Shown: piece after piece, positions 1 to 10,638 of the stretch
Layout: each line of letters begins with the position of its first letter
Numbering within the stretch: position 1 is the first letter of the stretch
Source of the DNA: Promethearchaeota archaeon
GTDB taxonomy: Archaea > Asgardarchaeota > Lokiarchaeia > Sigyniarchaeales > SOKP01
Length of the DNA stretch: 64,000 nucleotides
Direction of reading: 5' to 3'
NCBI GenBank assembly: GCA_019058425.1
Contig: JAHPYZ010000004.1
Coordinates: 35,393-99,392 of the forward strand
Position numbers and translations under genes: made by a program
Notes under the pieces: generated by a model
Told to the model about the DNA's origin: nothing
Seen by the model: the letters and a program-made list of their open reading frames with translations, nothing else
Databases searched by the model: none

Positions 1-1
1 A

Positions 2-3000
2 ACTGGTGATCAAGGTGGTATAGAAAGTATATCAGATGAAAATGGAGGCGCAATTTTAGTTTGGTATGATTATAGAGAGGGGAATTCTGATATTTACGCT
101 CAAAGAATAGATTCTGATGGAAATCAATTATGGGATCCTAATGGTACTTTAGTTTGTAATTCTGATGGAGATCAATATCGAGCTAGAATCTGTGAGGATG
201 GTGATGGGGGGGTTATAATTACTTGGGAAGACCATCGAACTGGAAATTACGGAATTTATGCTCAGAGAATTAACTCCTCAGGAGATGTTTTATGGGAGTC
301 TAATGGTACAATAATTAGTAATTATCCAACAACACAGGAAGTACCAAGTATATGTTCAGATGGATCTGGAGGGGCAATAATTAGTTGGGATCGACGAATA
401 GCTACGGGAAATGAGGATATTTTTGCTCAAAAAATCAACGCGTCTGGAGACACCCAATGGACTCCAAATGGAACGGTGATTTGTTCTCTAAGTGGATATC
501 AAATCCAACCAGTCATGTGTTCCGATGGTGAGGGTGGAGCAATAATTGCTTGGGAAGATAGAAGATCGGATTATGATGTCTATATGCAAAGAATTAATTC
601 ATCAGGAGATGCGGAATGGACTACTAATGGAGTATGGATTGGAGATACAACTAATGGAATTTACCCAGATATTATTTCAGATGGATTTGGCGGGGCTATA
701 ATATCGTGGAGAACATATGGAAATTCAAACTATGATTTTTATGCTGAGCGGATTGATTCTTCTGGCACTGCCTTATGGGGACCCGGAGGAATTGCTGTAG
801 CAGCAGAACAAGGAATTAATAATAATCAGTACTATGGAAAAATTTGTTCAGATGGAGCGGGAGGTGCTATTTTTGTTTATGTAGATAATCCGCAAGCTGC
901 CTCTGATGATGATGACTTATACGCACAGAAGGTCGACGCCTTAGGTACTATAATGTGGAATAGTGGCGGGGTCCCAATATGTGTTGCTGCTGAAGATCAG
1001 CGGTTACAATCGATTGCATATGATGGAGTTGGAGGGGCGCAAATCGTATGGATGGATGAAAGAGATATTTCATCGACATCTACAGATATTTATATTCAAT
1101 CAATTAATTCTAGTGGAGATATCCAATGGCAATCAAATGGTGAAGTCGTTATACAATATTCAGATGCTCAGAGAAATCCAAAAATCGTTAGTGATAGAGA
1201 GGGAAGTTTTTATATATCATGGATAGATTATCGTGATGGAAATTATGATATTTATGCTCAATGTCTAAAAAATGAACCACCTATAGTAAATAATCCTCAT
1301 GATATTGATACTGATATGGATGGAACAGAAAGGATTAATTGGACTATTATTGATGATGGGCATTCTGGTTATTATCGGGTCATAGCAAATAATTCTCTTG
1401 GGAATTATTATGTTTGGCAAGATTGGACATTATGGTATAATAACACTAATTTGAATACCCCAATCAATTTGACAGCTCCGGGAAATTATAATTACTCTAT
1501 TGAATATTACGATTATTATAGGAAATATGGAGAAATTGACACTGTCCTGGTAAATATTTCGAACAATAACCCTATAGTTAACCAATTATCACCAATAATT
1601 ACATACTTAAATGGAACAGAAACGATTGATTGGGTTATTACAGATGATTGTCCTTCAGGGGAATACCGAGTTTGGGCAAATAATTCTGTTGGAAATAATT
1701 ACATTTGGAGAGATTGGACTACATGGAACAATGGATCTGCTCTTTCAGTTCCAATTAATCGCTCGGATGTAGGGAATTTCAATTACACTATTGAATATAA
1801 AGATTTATATAATTTATATGGGAAAAACAGCAGTGTAATTATAACTATTGCAGATGCTATCCCAACCATTAGTGTTCAAAATACATTTATTACATCGATT
1901 TATGCTTCAAATAATATCTCATGCACAATTTATGATGATGAAACTTCGGGATTTTATCGTGTAATTGCCAATAATTCTCTTGGGAATTATTACATTTGGC
2001 AAGATTGGAAAACTTGGAATTCGGGATTTGAAAATAAAATTGAAATTAATAGAACCATTATGGGAGAATATAATTACACAATTGAATTTTTTGATAATAA
2101 TAATCAATTTGGAACTCCAAAATCAATTCGAGTATTTATTGTAAATGATCCCCCCAATTGTTCAGAGGTGGCTGATTTTGAAACTTCCATTTACAGTTCA
2201 GATACAATTGATTGGATTATTTATGATGATGGGCCTACTGGTTATTATCGTGTATTGGCGAATAATTCTCTCGGAAATTATTATGTTTGGCAAGACTGGA
2301 CGGTATGGACTGATAATACAAATCTACAAATCCCCATCAATCGCACTACCTTCGGTTTATTTAACTATTCAATTGAATACTACGATGAACAATCAGAATA
2401 TGGTGTATTAAAAGACATTATCATAAACTTAACTCAATATAAGCCAACTATAAACCATTTAGCGGACTTTAGTACTTCAATTTATAGTTCAGATGCAATT
2501 GATTGGATTATTAATGATGATGGACCTACTGGTTATTATCGTGTTATCGTAAATAATTCTCTTGGGAATTATTATGTTTGGCAAGACTGGATGGTATGGA
2601 CTGATAATACAAATTTACATATTCCCATCAATCGTACCACTTTGGGTTCATTCAATTATACAATTGAATTCTATGATGAATTTCTCGAGTATGGTGAAGT
2701 GAGCAATATTATCATAACTATTATTCAAAATATTCCAACTATTAACTCTTTAGCGGACTTTAGTACTTCAATTTATAGTTCAGATGCAATTGATTGGATT
2801 ATTAATGATGATGGACCTACTGGTTATTATCGTGTTATCGCAAATAATTCTCTTGGGAATTATTATGTTTGCCAAGATTGGACAGTATGGACTAATAATA
2901 TAAACCTGCAAATTCCCATCAATCGTACCACTTTGGGTTCATTTAATTATTCTATTGAATTTTATGATGAATTTGGTGTATATGGAGATATAACGGATAT

Positions 3001-3418
3001 TCTTATTAATTTAATAAACTTGGCTCCATCAGTCAATACAGTTGATAGTATTGAGACTCAATTATCGGGTTCTGAGACTATAGATTGGATTATAACTGAT
3101 GATGGTCCTAATGGTTATTATCGTGTTCTGGTCAACAATTCGTTAGGAGAACCGCAAGTATGGATTGGATGGACAAACTGGAATGAAGGAGATAATCTCC
3201 AAATCGAGATTGATCGAAGAGAAACGGGAATGTTTGTATACACGATTGAGTTTTATGATGAATTTGGTGTATATGGAGATTCTAAAAGTATTATTGTAAA
3301 CATCAGTGAATCCAATGAAGAAACTCCTCGGATCTCTTTTGGATTTATTTATCTAATTTTCAGTATAATTACTATTTTTGCTATTGTATTGGTTATCAAT
3401 CAAAAACATAACTTCTAA
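2..3418 (+). CDS. Large surface protein, 5'-truncated by the window edge: N-terminal beta-propeller-like repeats, seven ~95-aa C-terminal repeats, C-terminal TM anchor
   Basis: Frame of ORF 476..3418 stays open back to base 2 (TGDQGGIESISDENGGAILVWYDYREGNSDIYAQRIDSDG...). Repeats 'DG.GGAII.W.D.R..N.DIYAQRI.SSG' then 'IDWII.DDGPTGYYRV.ANNSLGNYYVWQDW'. C-terminal TM IYLIFSIITIFAIVLVI. Confidence 0.85.
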   Translation, partial: TGDQGGIESISDENGGAILVWYDYREGNSDIYAQRIDSDGNQLWDPNGTLVCNSDGDQYRARICEDGDGGVIITWEDHRTGNYGIYAQRINSSGDVLWESNGTIISNYPTTQEVPSICSDGSGGAIISWDRRIATGNEDIFAQKINASGDTQWTPNGTVICSLSGYQIQPVMCSDGEGGAIIAWEDRRSDYDVYMQRINSSGDAEWTTNGVWIGDTTNGIYPDIISDGFGGAIISWRTYGNSNYDFYAERIDSSGTALWGPGGIAVAAEQGINNNQYYGKICSDGAGGAIFVYVDNPQAASDDDDLYAQKVDALGTIMWNSGGVPICVAAEDQRLQSIAYDGVGGAQIVWMDERDISSTSTDIYIQSINSSGDIQWQSNGEVVIQYSDAQRNPKIVSDREGSFYISWIDYRDGNYDIYAQCLKNEPPIVNNPHDIDTDMDGTERINWTIIDDGHSGYYRVIANNSLGNYYVWQDWTLWYNNTNLNTPINLTAPGNYNYSIEYYDYYRKYGEIDTVLVNISNNNPIVNQLSPIITYLNGTETIDWVITDDCPSGEYRVWANNSVGNNYIWRDWTTWNNGSALSVPINRSDVGNFNYTIEYKDLYNLYGKNSSVIITIADAIPTISVQNTFITSIYASNNISCTIYDDETSGFYRVIANNSLGNYYIWQDWKTWNSGFENKIEINRTIMGEYNYTIEFFDNNNQFGTPKSIRVFIVNDPPNCSEVADFETSIYSSDTIDWIIYDDGPTGYYRVLANNSLGNYYVWQDWTVWTDNTNLQIPINRTTFGLFNYSIEYYDEQSEYGVLKDIIINLTQYKPTINHLADFSTSIYSSDAIDWIINDDGPTGYYRVIVNNSLGNYYVWQDWMVWTDNTNLHIPINRTTLGSFNYTIEFYDEFLEYGEVSNIIITIIQNIPTINSLADFSTSIYSSDAIDWIINDDGPTGYYRVIANNSLGNYYVCQDWTVWTNNINLQIPINRTTLGSFNYSIEFYDEFGVYGDITDILINLINLAPSVNTVDSIETQLSGSETIDWIITDDGPNGYYRVLVNNSLGEPQVWIGWTNWNEGDNLQIEIDRRETGMFVYTIEFYDEFGVYGDSKSIIVNISESNEETPRISFGFIYLIFSIITIFAIVLVINQKHNF

Positions 3419-3522
3419 ATTATCTTTTTTTCAATATCTTTTTTGGTTTTTGTATAAGAAAACGTCTGAATATGAAGAAACACTTAAGATCTCCTATTAT
3501 GAAACCAAAATAAAGTTTAAAT

Positions 3523-4443
3523 ATGAATATTTATCTTAATCTCATAAGTGTAATCCATAAGTATAAATTATTTATAGGAGGAAAATTTAAAGCTAAGAAA
3601 ATGTGGTCGATAAAGAACAAAATAATTTTAAGCATTTGTTTAATTTTTACAATTTCTATGGGAGGTCTTCTCTTTTATCTTTTAGACCCAAACATTTCAA
3701 GCACCTCTATAAGTTATAATCGTCCATCTGATAATCCGTATCATATAAATAGTTATCCATATTGTTTAGAAGATGATTTTCTAATGAGTGGAATTGATTT
3801 AGATATTCGATACGATGCAAATTTGTCATTTGTTAATCATAATCAAGGAGGAATGACTGGATATTTCTTATATTTTCAGAATAATTTTCATTATCAATCA
3901 AATTCAAGATATTTAAGAATTAAACATAATTTAGCAATTACTTCTTTGATCGAAAAAACGGTATATACCAAAGAAATTGACACTTGGATAGAACAACTTC
4001 ATGAAGAAGAATGGAGAAATCCAGAAGAATTCAATATATTTACAAATATGGATTATTCTCTTCCATCTGGCTATATTTACGACAACTTGGTTATTGAACA
4101 AAATTGTATCGAAGAGAATCATAAGTGGTTAGATTTGGGAATATTTCTCATAGGTCCTTTTAAACAAGTAGTGGGTTATAATCTTGCATCGATTTCTATT
4201 ATTAATACTAATGCGAAAATGGCATATTATGGGTTAGAGGAAGTGGTGAATAATACAAAAACTTTGATGAAAGTAAAGGAATTTATTATACGTGATTATA
4301 TATCTTGGGAAGTTTATCAGTGCCGACTATTTGGATGGAAACTTATTACATCTAAAACTTATTATCTAGGAAATTATATGCTAGAAGCATTTAATGGAAT
4401 TGAAAGATCTATTGGGATTGATTTTGTCCCCTTAAATCTATAA
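3523..4443 (+). CDS. Uncharacterised protein with N-terminal TM/signal anchor; true start may be 3601
   Basis: Long ORF; hydrophobic IILSICLIFTISMGGLLFYLL near the N-terminus, more typical if translation begins at MWSIKNK (3601). Confidence 0.6.
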   Translation: MNIYLNLISVIHKYKLFIGGKFKAKKMWSIKNKIILSICLIFTISMGGLLFYLLDPNISSTSISYNRPSDNPYHINSYPYCLEDDFLMSGIDLDIRYDANLSFVNHNQGGMTGYFLYFQNNFHYQSNSRYLRIKHNLAITSLIEKTVYTKEIDTWIEQLHEEEWRNPEEFNIFTNMDYSLPSGYIYDNLVIEQNCIEENHKWLDLGIFLIGPFKQVVGYNLASISIINTNAKMAYYGLEEVVNNTKTLMKVKEFIIRDYISWEVYQCRLFGWKLITSKTYYLGNYMLEAFNGIERSIGIDFVPLNL

Positions 4444-4515
4444 TCTTTATTTTTTTAATTTGGACTAGCAAAAAAATTTGTTAATAATTTCTAAATATAT
4501 TAGTTCCTTTGAGGA

Positions 4516-5454
4516 TTATTTAAAAAAAACAGCTAAGTTTCTGGGAAGAACCTCATAATAATTTTCTAAATCATATTCCACTATTTTCTCTTTAGTTGCT
4601 ATAGGGAGTTCTTCTAAACTTTCTCCTTTTAATATTAAACTTAATTCTGCTTCACTAAATTCAGGTCCAAGTTCAGTCCAATTTATAACCTTTTTATTAG
4701 CAGGGCATACTTTTTGACAATGAAGGCACCCAACTAAACAATTATGCCATGCAGGATCGAACCATTCTGGAAAGGTCATTTCTGGTGGTAATTCATTGTG
4801 GTATGTAATACAACGTTCGGCTCGCAAAAGGAAACGATCAGTTGGAATTGCTTGCGTTGGACACTTACGTGTACATGCGGAGCATTCCTTACATAAGTCC
4901 ATCATTTTTAATTCATACCAATTATCCTCCTCAGTTGGAAAATCTGAATATAATGTTGTTAAGCGATGAAAACTACCCATTCCCGGTACATAAGTAATAT
5001 TATTTCTACCATATTCAGCTAATCCACTACGCACTGCTATAGTTTTCTGTGGAATTCGAGCATATACAGCTTTATATCCCATTGGTTTTAATATTTCATT
5101 AACTAACTCCGTTATTTGATTAACAATATTAAGCCCGTACAAATAGGTTGGAGGTATAAGCAATGACTTTTTTTCATTCTTCCAGTGAAAAACAGCTTCA
5201 AATTGAGGCACTGGAACTGAAATTATAAAAAGAGACCTGATTTGAGGAAGATCCACATCTGTTTTGAATTCAAAAAATGATTGATAATTATCATAAAATT
5301 CGGGATCAAAACGATTTTGCGTATGATGCTTGGTAATATCATGACGTATGTCCGGAATGTGTTCAGCAGACAAAATTTTGCCTTTATAACCTTTTTCTTC
5401 TAAAATTTTATAAAAATCTTTTATTACATCATCATTATTATTCATAAATATCAC
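4516..5454 (-). CDS. QueG-like 4Fe-4S double-cluster protein (epoxyqueuosine reductase-related)
   Basis: Cys motifs CKECSACTRKCPTQAI and CLVGCLHCQKVCPANKK; 'KTIAVRSGLAEYGRNNITYVPGMGSFHRLTTLYSDFP' resembles the QueG core. Confidence 0.7.
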   Translation of the reverse strand: MIFMNNNDDVIKDFYKILEEKGYKGKILSAEHIPDIRHDITKHHTQNRFDPEFYDNYQSFFEFKTDVDLPQIRSLFIISVPVPQFEAVFHWKNEKKSLLIPPTYLYGLNIVNQITELVNEILKPMGYKAVYARIPQKTIAVRSGLAEYGRNNITYVPGMGSFHRLTTLYSDFPTEEDNWYELKMMDLCKECSACTRKCPTQAIPTDRFLLRAERCITYHNELPPEMTFPEWFDPAWHNCLVGCLHCQKVCPANKKVINWTELGPEFSEAELSLILKGESLEELPIATKEKIVEYDLENYYEVLPRNLAVFFK

Positions 5455-5511
5455 TCTCTTAACATAGTAGGAAATTTATTTTTAATTTATACAACATATG
5501 ATTTATCAAAC

Positions 5512-5985
5512 CTAATATTCTGAATTGTCTTCTTTTATCTCAAAAGTAATTCTAGGATCTTCCTTTATGGTACAAAATGCAATAAGAGATTCCATATTTT
5601 TAATACCTGGCATTTTACTGATTTCCTTGGTGAGATCGTGCAATGCTAGATTATTATTAACCTTTACTTTTAGCAAAATATCCCATTCGCCGGCAATTTC
5701 GTGAACCTCCATTACATCATCATTTTTCGCTATCTCTGCTGCAAAATCACAGCAATCTGTTTCAATTTTGAGACTTATTTTAATCCACGCAGTAGTTGGT
5801 TTCCCTACTTTTTCGGCAGAAATTAATGGAACTATACCAGTTATAATGTCATCCTTCTTCATCTGCTTAATTCTTGAAAATACAGTTGATGGAGATTCTC
5901 CAATTTTATCTGCTAATTTTCTATAGGTTATACTTGCATCTTTTTGGTATTCTTTAAGTATAATTTTATTTAAGTTATCAATCAT
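5512..5985 (-). CDS. Lrp/AsnC family transcriptional regulator
   Basis: N-terminal HTH (YRKLADKIGESPSTVFSRIKQM) plus RAM-like domain (VMEVHEIAGEWDILLKVKV). Confidence 0.85.
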   Translation of the reverse strand: MIDNLNKIILKEYQKDASITYRKLADKIGESPSTVFSRIKQMKKDDIITGIVPLISAEKVGKPTTAWIKISLKIETDCCDFAAEIAKNDDVMEVHEIAGEWDILLKVKVNNNLALHDLTKEISKMPGIKNMESLIAFCTIKEDPRITFEIKEDNSEY

Positions 5986-6131
5986 TTTATATTGTTTATT
6001 TTTTGTATATTATTTCTAGATATTATTTCAAAATATATAAACTTTGCTGGACAGATTGCATAAAATTTATATAAGATCTGTACAATACAATATTATCATA
6101 ATAAAATGTAGTAAAAATTAAAAAAATACAA

Positions 6132-6644
6132 ATGTTAGAAACTTATTTTACGTCTGGTTATTGGAGAATGTATAAAATGACTGAGGTAAAAAAGGAGTTA
6201 TTGGCGCCATGTGGGTTATATTGTGGAGTATGCAGGATTTATAAGGCTCATAAGGATAATAATGTAGAATTCAAAAAAGAAATATTACCTACACTTAATG
6301 ATTTTGGAGCGAAAACTGTAGATGATATAGCTTGTACAGGATGTTTATCTGATGGTGTTATATTTCACTTTTGCCAAGAATGTCCGATTAAAGATTGTAT
6401 AAAGAGTAAGAACATTGAAGGATGTTACCGATGTGAGGATTTTCCTTGCGAAATTATTACAAATTGGCCAGATCCCTTAGATAAAAAAGTAATGCTTCGC
6501 GCTATTCCTGCATGGCGAGAACTTGGAACAAAAAAATGGGTTGAAGGCGAGGAACACCGATATCAATGTCCAAAATGTGGAAATCAATTATATCATGGAG
6601 CTATAAAATGTAAAAAATGTGGAACTGAAGTAGATTTAGATTGA
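6132..6644 (+). CDS. DUF3795-like Cys-rich protein with C-terminal zinc ribbon; start possibly 6177
   Basis: LAPCGLYCGVCRIY...CTGC...CQECPIKDC...CYRCEDFPC; C-terminal CPKCGNQLYHGAIKCKKCG. Confidence 0.75.
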   Translation: MLETYFTSGYWRMYKMTEVKKELLAPCGLYCGVCRIYKAHKDNNVEFKKEILPTLNDFGAKTVDDIACTGCLSDGVIFHFCQECPIKDCIKSKNIEGCYRCEDFPCEIITNWPDPLDKKVMLRAIPAWRELGTKKWVEGEEHRYQCPKCGNQLYHGAIKCKKCGTEVDLD

Positions 6645-6708
6645 TTTCATTAAAATAAGAAATAAGGATTTAAAAAAAATTAGTTATGTATATTAATTTT
6701 TGGTTAAT

Positions 6709-7212
6709 TCAAGGAATATATGTTTGAACCATTAATGTACTAGAAAAAATATTGTTAGCACTATCACTTCCAAATATACTGATTGTTGCATTATGAGCTC
6801 CGGCTGTAACTGTATCCAGTGAAAGTTGACATGAAATGGGTACTTCAATACTGTCAGCAGTGGTTCGAATAACCCACCAAGGATAGGTAGGACCACTTAA
6901 TCTAACACCATCTAAAACAAAATTGAATTGTATATATGAATTTGCTCCAGCAGCAACTTCAGCCCTAGTGTTAAAGTGAAAATAAATCGATTCTCCAGAA
7001 CTTACAGTAAAGTCTATTGTTAGTTGATCAACGATTATAATTGTAGATATAGGATTAGTAGTTGTTTCACCATAATGAAAATCATACCAAGTGTTTTTAA
7101 CACCAGATCCTCCCGCTGCAGGGGCAGCAAAAATCAATTGATACACACCTATCCCCAAAGCGCCTAATGCGATTAATAAAGCTAAAACCGCCAAACCTGA
7201 AGATTTTGCCAT
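6709..7212 (-). CDS. Small secreted or membrane-anchored protein
   Basis: N-terminal TM GLAVLALLIALGALGIGVYQLIFA followed by a beta-rich ectodomain. Confidence 0.6.
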   Translation of the reverse strand: MAKSSGLAVLALLIALGALGIGVYQLIFAAPAAGGSGVKNTWYDFHYGETTTNPISTIIIVDQLTIDFTVSSGESIYFHFNTRAEVAAGANSYIQFNFVLDGVRLSGPTYPWWVIRTTADSIEVPISCQLSLDTVTAGAHNATISIFGSDSANNIFSSTLMVQTYIP

Positions 7213-7350
7213 AATTTTATACCTCTAATTTTAATATATTTCAACTTAGATTTCTTTTTTGAAGATTTATTAATTAATTAATTATATAGAAATACTTCAA
7301 TAAAAAAATAGTATAAAATCCTTAGAGTTAATTTACATGCTAAATTGTTC

Positions 7351-8514
7351 TCACTTTATTGTATTGCTTGAACAAATTGCTGAATCTGGTGGAACTTCTT
7401 TTTGAAGCATTTTGAATGCCCTCCTAGAAGACGAGAAAGTTTTAGCATTATACTTTTTCACTAGTTCTACAAGTTCTTCATCAAATACCCGTACAAATAC
7501 TCTTATAAATGGATATCGTAAATGAAGTTTCGCCGTCAGATAGAGTAATTCATCAAATTCTGAATCCCGTTTCCAACATATGAATACCTGCGAAACACTT
7601 TCCATATTTACATGATCCCGCAAATCGCTTAAAAAGCGAGCAAATTCATTTATGATGTGGAGTCTTTCATTTACTACAAATTCGATACCATCATGTTCAT
7701 CATCAAAAAGATAAACTTCACGTTCAGGTTGTGTAGAGATATGATAAGCAATTCGATGAGTGAGACTGTCGCGACCTATCACAATAGCATTTCCAGTCTT
7801 ATCTGCTGTCCATTTTTCAATACTTTCCATTGTCCATTTTGATGTGGAAAAAGGATGTGCATTTAATGGGTGTGCTTTGAGATATTCTTGCACGTGGTCT
7901 TCAAAAGCTCGGACATAAATTGGAACTTTTGGATTCATTTTACGTATTTTTTCCGTACAAATTATAGCAACTCTGACATCTCCGACAATAATAAAAACTT
8001 CCTTCGCTTGTTCAATGTTTGCAAGTTTAAGATTAGTTGTTTCAGTAGCATCCCCTACTACAATAGGTTGACCTGCATTAATAAGATCTTCCACTGCTTC
8101 TTCATCATCTTCAATAACACAGAAAGGTCTTTTGCATTCGAGACAGGATTCAATTATTCTTTTAGTCAGATGATGAAATCCAATGATTACTGTATGATTT
8201 TTCTTGTGGCTGGCAAGAATTCTGCTAGTTATAATTGGATTATACTTTTCGAGTAATTCTCCAATGATAAAACCAAAAACAATGACTTCCAATAATATCG
8301 GCCATAATAAAGCATATAAATTCGCAAAATCACCTGCATCAATAGGAGAACGCACAGTTAACGAGTATAGGAAAATTATCCCTAGATTTTGACCAGATTC
8401 TGTAATGAGAAAGAAAAGGAAACCACTCAACCAGAATAAAAAGAGAAATACAAACGCTAACTTGTATTGTTTAATCTTAAGTCGGAATTCTATGAAAAAG
8501 TTTACTAATTTCAT
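7351..8514 (-). CDS. TrkA-N/RCK-domain membrane protein (potassium-channel-like, no canonical GYG filter)
   Basis: N-terminal TM helices, then two Rossmann/RCK-like segments (HTVIIGFHHLTKRIIESC..., GNAIVIGRDSLTHRIAYHI...). Confidence 0.7.
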   Translation of the reverse strand: MKLVNFFIEFRLKIKQYKLAFVFLFLFWLSGFLFFLITESGQNLGIIFLYSLTVRSPIDAGDFANLYALLWPILLEVIVFGFIIGELLEKYNPIITSRILASHKKNHTVIIGFHHLTKRIIESCLECKRPFCVIEDDEEAVEDLINAGQPIVVGDATETTNLKLANIEQAKEVFIIVGDVRVAIICTEKIRKMNPKVPIYVRAFEDHVQEYLKAHPLNAHPFSTSKWTMESIEKWTADKTGNAIVIGRDSLTHRIAYHISTQPEREVYLFDDEHDGIEFVVNERLHIINEFARFLSDLRDHVNMESVSQVFICWKRDSEFDELLYLTAKLHLRYPFIRVFVRVFDEELVELVKKYNAKTFSSSRRAFKMLQKEVPPDSAICSSNTIK

Positions 8515-8593
8515 AACTTAAGATAAAACACTCTTGTATAAAAAAGATTTGAATTGATAATATATTAATGTTGGAAAACTCATTGTGAAAGAG

Positions 8594-8872
8594 TTATTCA
8601 ATTGAATCGGGTCCTTCTGTTAGCTTAAAATAATAATTTAAGACTAAACCAATAATAAAAAATAAAGCTGTTCCAATACCAAGTCCTATTAGAATATCCA
8701 TCCACAAGAAATTTATGAGATAAGCGTTATAAAGATATCCCGGTTGGATTTCTGTCAATATTTTAAAGTGAATAGCTGATATAACCAGGATACTCACAGT
8801 TGCACACACAATAAAGAAGATCACAAATAAAGCTTTTCTGGAATTTGAAATTTTTTCCTCTTTGAGTATCAA
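8594..8872 (-). CDS. Small two-TM membrane protein
   Basis: 92 aa with two hydrophobic segments. Confidence 0.5.
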   Translation of the reverse strand: MILKEEKISNSRKALFVIFFIVCATVSILVISAIHFKILTEIQPGYLYNAYLINFLWMDILIGLGIGTALFFIIGLVLNYYFKLTEGPDSIE

Positions 8873-8984
8873 ATTTATCTCTCCTTAGGGTATATTATAT
8901 AGTTTTATATGATTAAAATGGATTTTTATTAATGGTTCCACAATATAAAATATAAAATTCTCTTCTGATTAAGATACTTTAAAT

Positions 8985-9626
8985 TCAAATCTTATCTTTC
9001 TGAACAATATAATCAATGTAGCTATCATCCATAACATGTCCATCTTCAAACTTCTTGTGTAGAATTCTTTTTTCCTTAAATATTATTTCGATATCCAAGT
9101 TATCAAAAAAATTATCAGATTCTTCATCGGTAAAAAAAGTATGCATGATTTTTTTATCGCCTTCAATTTGTATACATTCACCAGGATTAACTTCTTCACC
9201 TTCACCATAAAATCCCGAATCGACAGAAAGGAAATTAACGAAACAAAAACCCCCCGGTTTTAAGACCCGAATCATTTCATCTACAGCTTTTTTAATATCG
9301 AGTTTATTCATGTGAAATATAGTATTATAGGAGTATACATGCCCAAAATGGTCAGATTCAAAAGGAATTTCTCTCATATCGGCTAATTGCATAGAAAGTT
9401 CTAACTTATTTTGCTTTGCATACTCTTGTGCCTGTTGGAATCGTTTTTCTGAAAACTCAATACCCATAACATCAAATCCTAATCTTACAAAGAGTGCTTG
9501 CTTTGGGTTCGGTCCACCTGAACCACAATCGAGAATTGGTCCTTTAACATCAGATTCAGAAATATATGATAAGAAATTATAGAAAGGAGCGGGATACAAT
9601 AACTCGTTTGCGATATTCATAACCAT
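8985..9626 (-). CDS. Class I SAM-dependent methyltransferase
   Basis: GPILDCGSGGPNPKQALFVRLGFDVMGIEFSEKRFQQA...MIRVLKPGGFCFVNFL. Confidence 0.85.
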   Translation of the reverse strand: MVMNIANELLYPAPFYNFLSYISESDVKGPILDCGSGGPNPKQALFVRLGFDVMGIEFSEKRFQQAQEYAKQNKLELSMQLADMREIPFESDHFGHVYSYNTIFHMNKLDIKKAVDEMIRVLKPGGFCFVNFLSVDSGFYGEGEEVNPGECIQIEGDKKIMHTFFTDEESDNFFDNLDIEIIFKEKRILHKKFEDGHVMDDSYIDYIVQKDKI

Positions 9627-9738
9627 ATTAAATTCATATCATTAAAAAAGAAATCTAATCTTGCTGTTAATATTTAAAATATTGTAAATCAAATAAAAAT
9701 AGAATTATTATCATTAATCTTTTTAATATGCTTCTAAT

Positions 9739-10584
9739 TCAGGATGCACTCTTTTGAACCCACTCATGCACAACCCTGAAAAATTCATCTGGAACCTCAT
9801 AAAAGGGATAATGACCGCATTTTTCAAAGATGTATAGTTCAGAATTGGGAATACCCTCATGCATGCATTGAGCTTGGGAAGGGGGACAAATAAAGTCATC
9901 TTTACCTACTAAAATCAATGTTGGTACTTTAATTTTAGTAAGTTGGGAGATTACATTAAATTTCTCGAACAAAATATCATTCCTTACTGCTGTTTCTGGA
10001 TTTAAAATAATTTTATCTATTACTTTATTACTTATCTCTTCCATTTCAGAATTAAAGTCATAGAAATATAAAGGGTTAAGGATTTTGAATTGATTTTTAA
10101 ATTTTTCTACAGTAGGATCAACAGGAGCATTTAAAGTTTCAATCATTTCTGAGGTTGGATTTTTTTTTTGTACATTCGCCATAATTTCTTCCATGTTATC
10201 AAATGCTGGAGAAGTATCCATTAGTATCAGATAATTAATGTTCTTAGGATGCCGTATAGCATATTCTAAGGCAACCATTCCGCCAGCAGAATGCCCAATA
10301 ACTCCTATTTTATTATATCCTAAACTTTCACGTAAAGCATCAGCATCATCAGCAAGTTGTTCAAACGTAATAGTATTGATAGGAGGTCTTCCAGAACGGC
10401 CTACTCCTCTATGATCATAAAAAACCAGTTTGAAAGTATCACCCAAAGGATCAATTGCCGGACGTAAATAAGAATGATCCATCCCTAAGCCTCCATGCAT
10501 GACTAAAAAGGGAGTTCCCGAACCTAGTTCGTTATAATACAATTCAGTATCATTAACCTTTGCTATCGTCATGATTTTACACAA
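9739..10584 (-). CDS. Alpha/beta hydrolase
   Basis: MHGGLGMDHSY, YDHRGVGRSG, GHSAGGMVALEYA, CGHYPFYEVP. Confidence 0.9.
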   Translation of the reverse strand: MCKIMTIAKVNDTELYYNELGSGTPFLVMHGGLGMDHSYLRPAIDPLGDTFKLVFYDHRGVGRSGRPPINTITFEQLADDADALRESLGYNKIGVIGHSAGGMVALEYAIRHPKNINYLILMDTSPAFDNMEEIMANVQKKNPTSEMIETLNAPVDPTVEKFKNQFKILNPLYFYDFNSEMEEISNKVIDKIILNPETAVRNDILFEKFNVISQLTKIKVPTLILVGKDDFICPPSQAQCMHEGIPNSELYIFEKCGHYPFYEVPDEFFRVVHEWVQKSAS

Positions 10585-10638
10585 ATATACTTTATTTTAA
10601 TTATTAATCTTGAATAAGGATTTATCTTTAATAGTATT

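Noticed and set aside
963-1226. 87-aa plus-strand ORF (and 2145..2411)
   Set aside because: Out-of-frame shadow inside the large surface protein gene.
1321-3300. Regular DNA repeats resembling an array
   Set aside because: Period ~290 bp, in-frame coding repeats of a surface protein, not CRISPR; no short identical repeat-spacer pattern.
7870-8256. 128-aa plus-strand ORF (also 7657..7842 and 8204..8392)
   Set aside because: Antisense to the RCK-domain gene; Phe/Ser/Asn-rich composition typical of a reverse-strand shadow.
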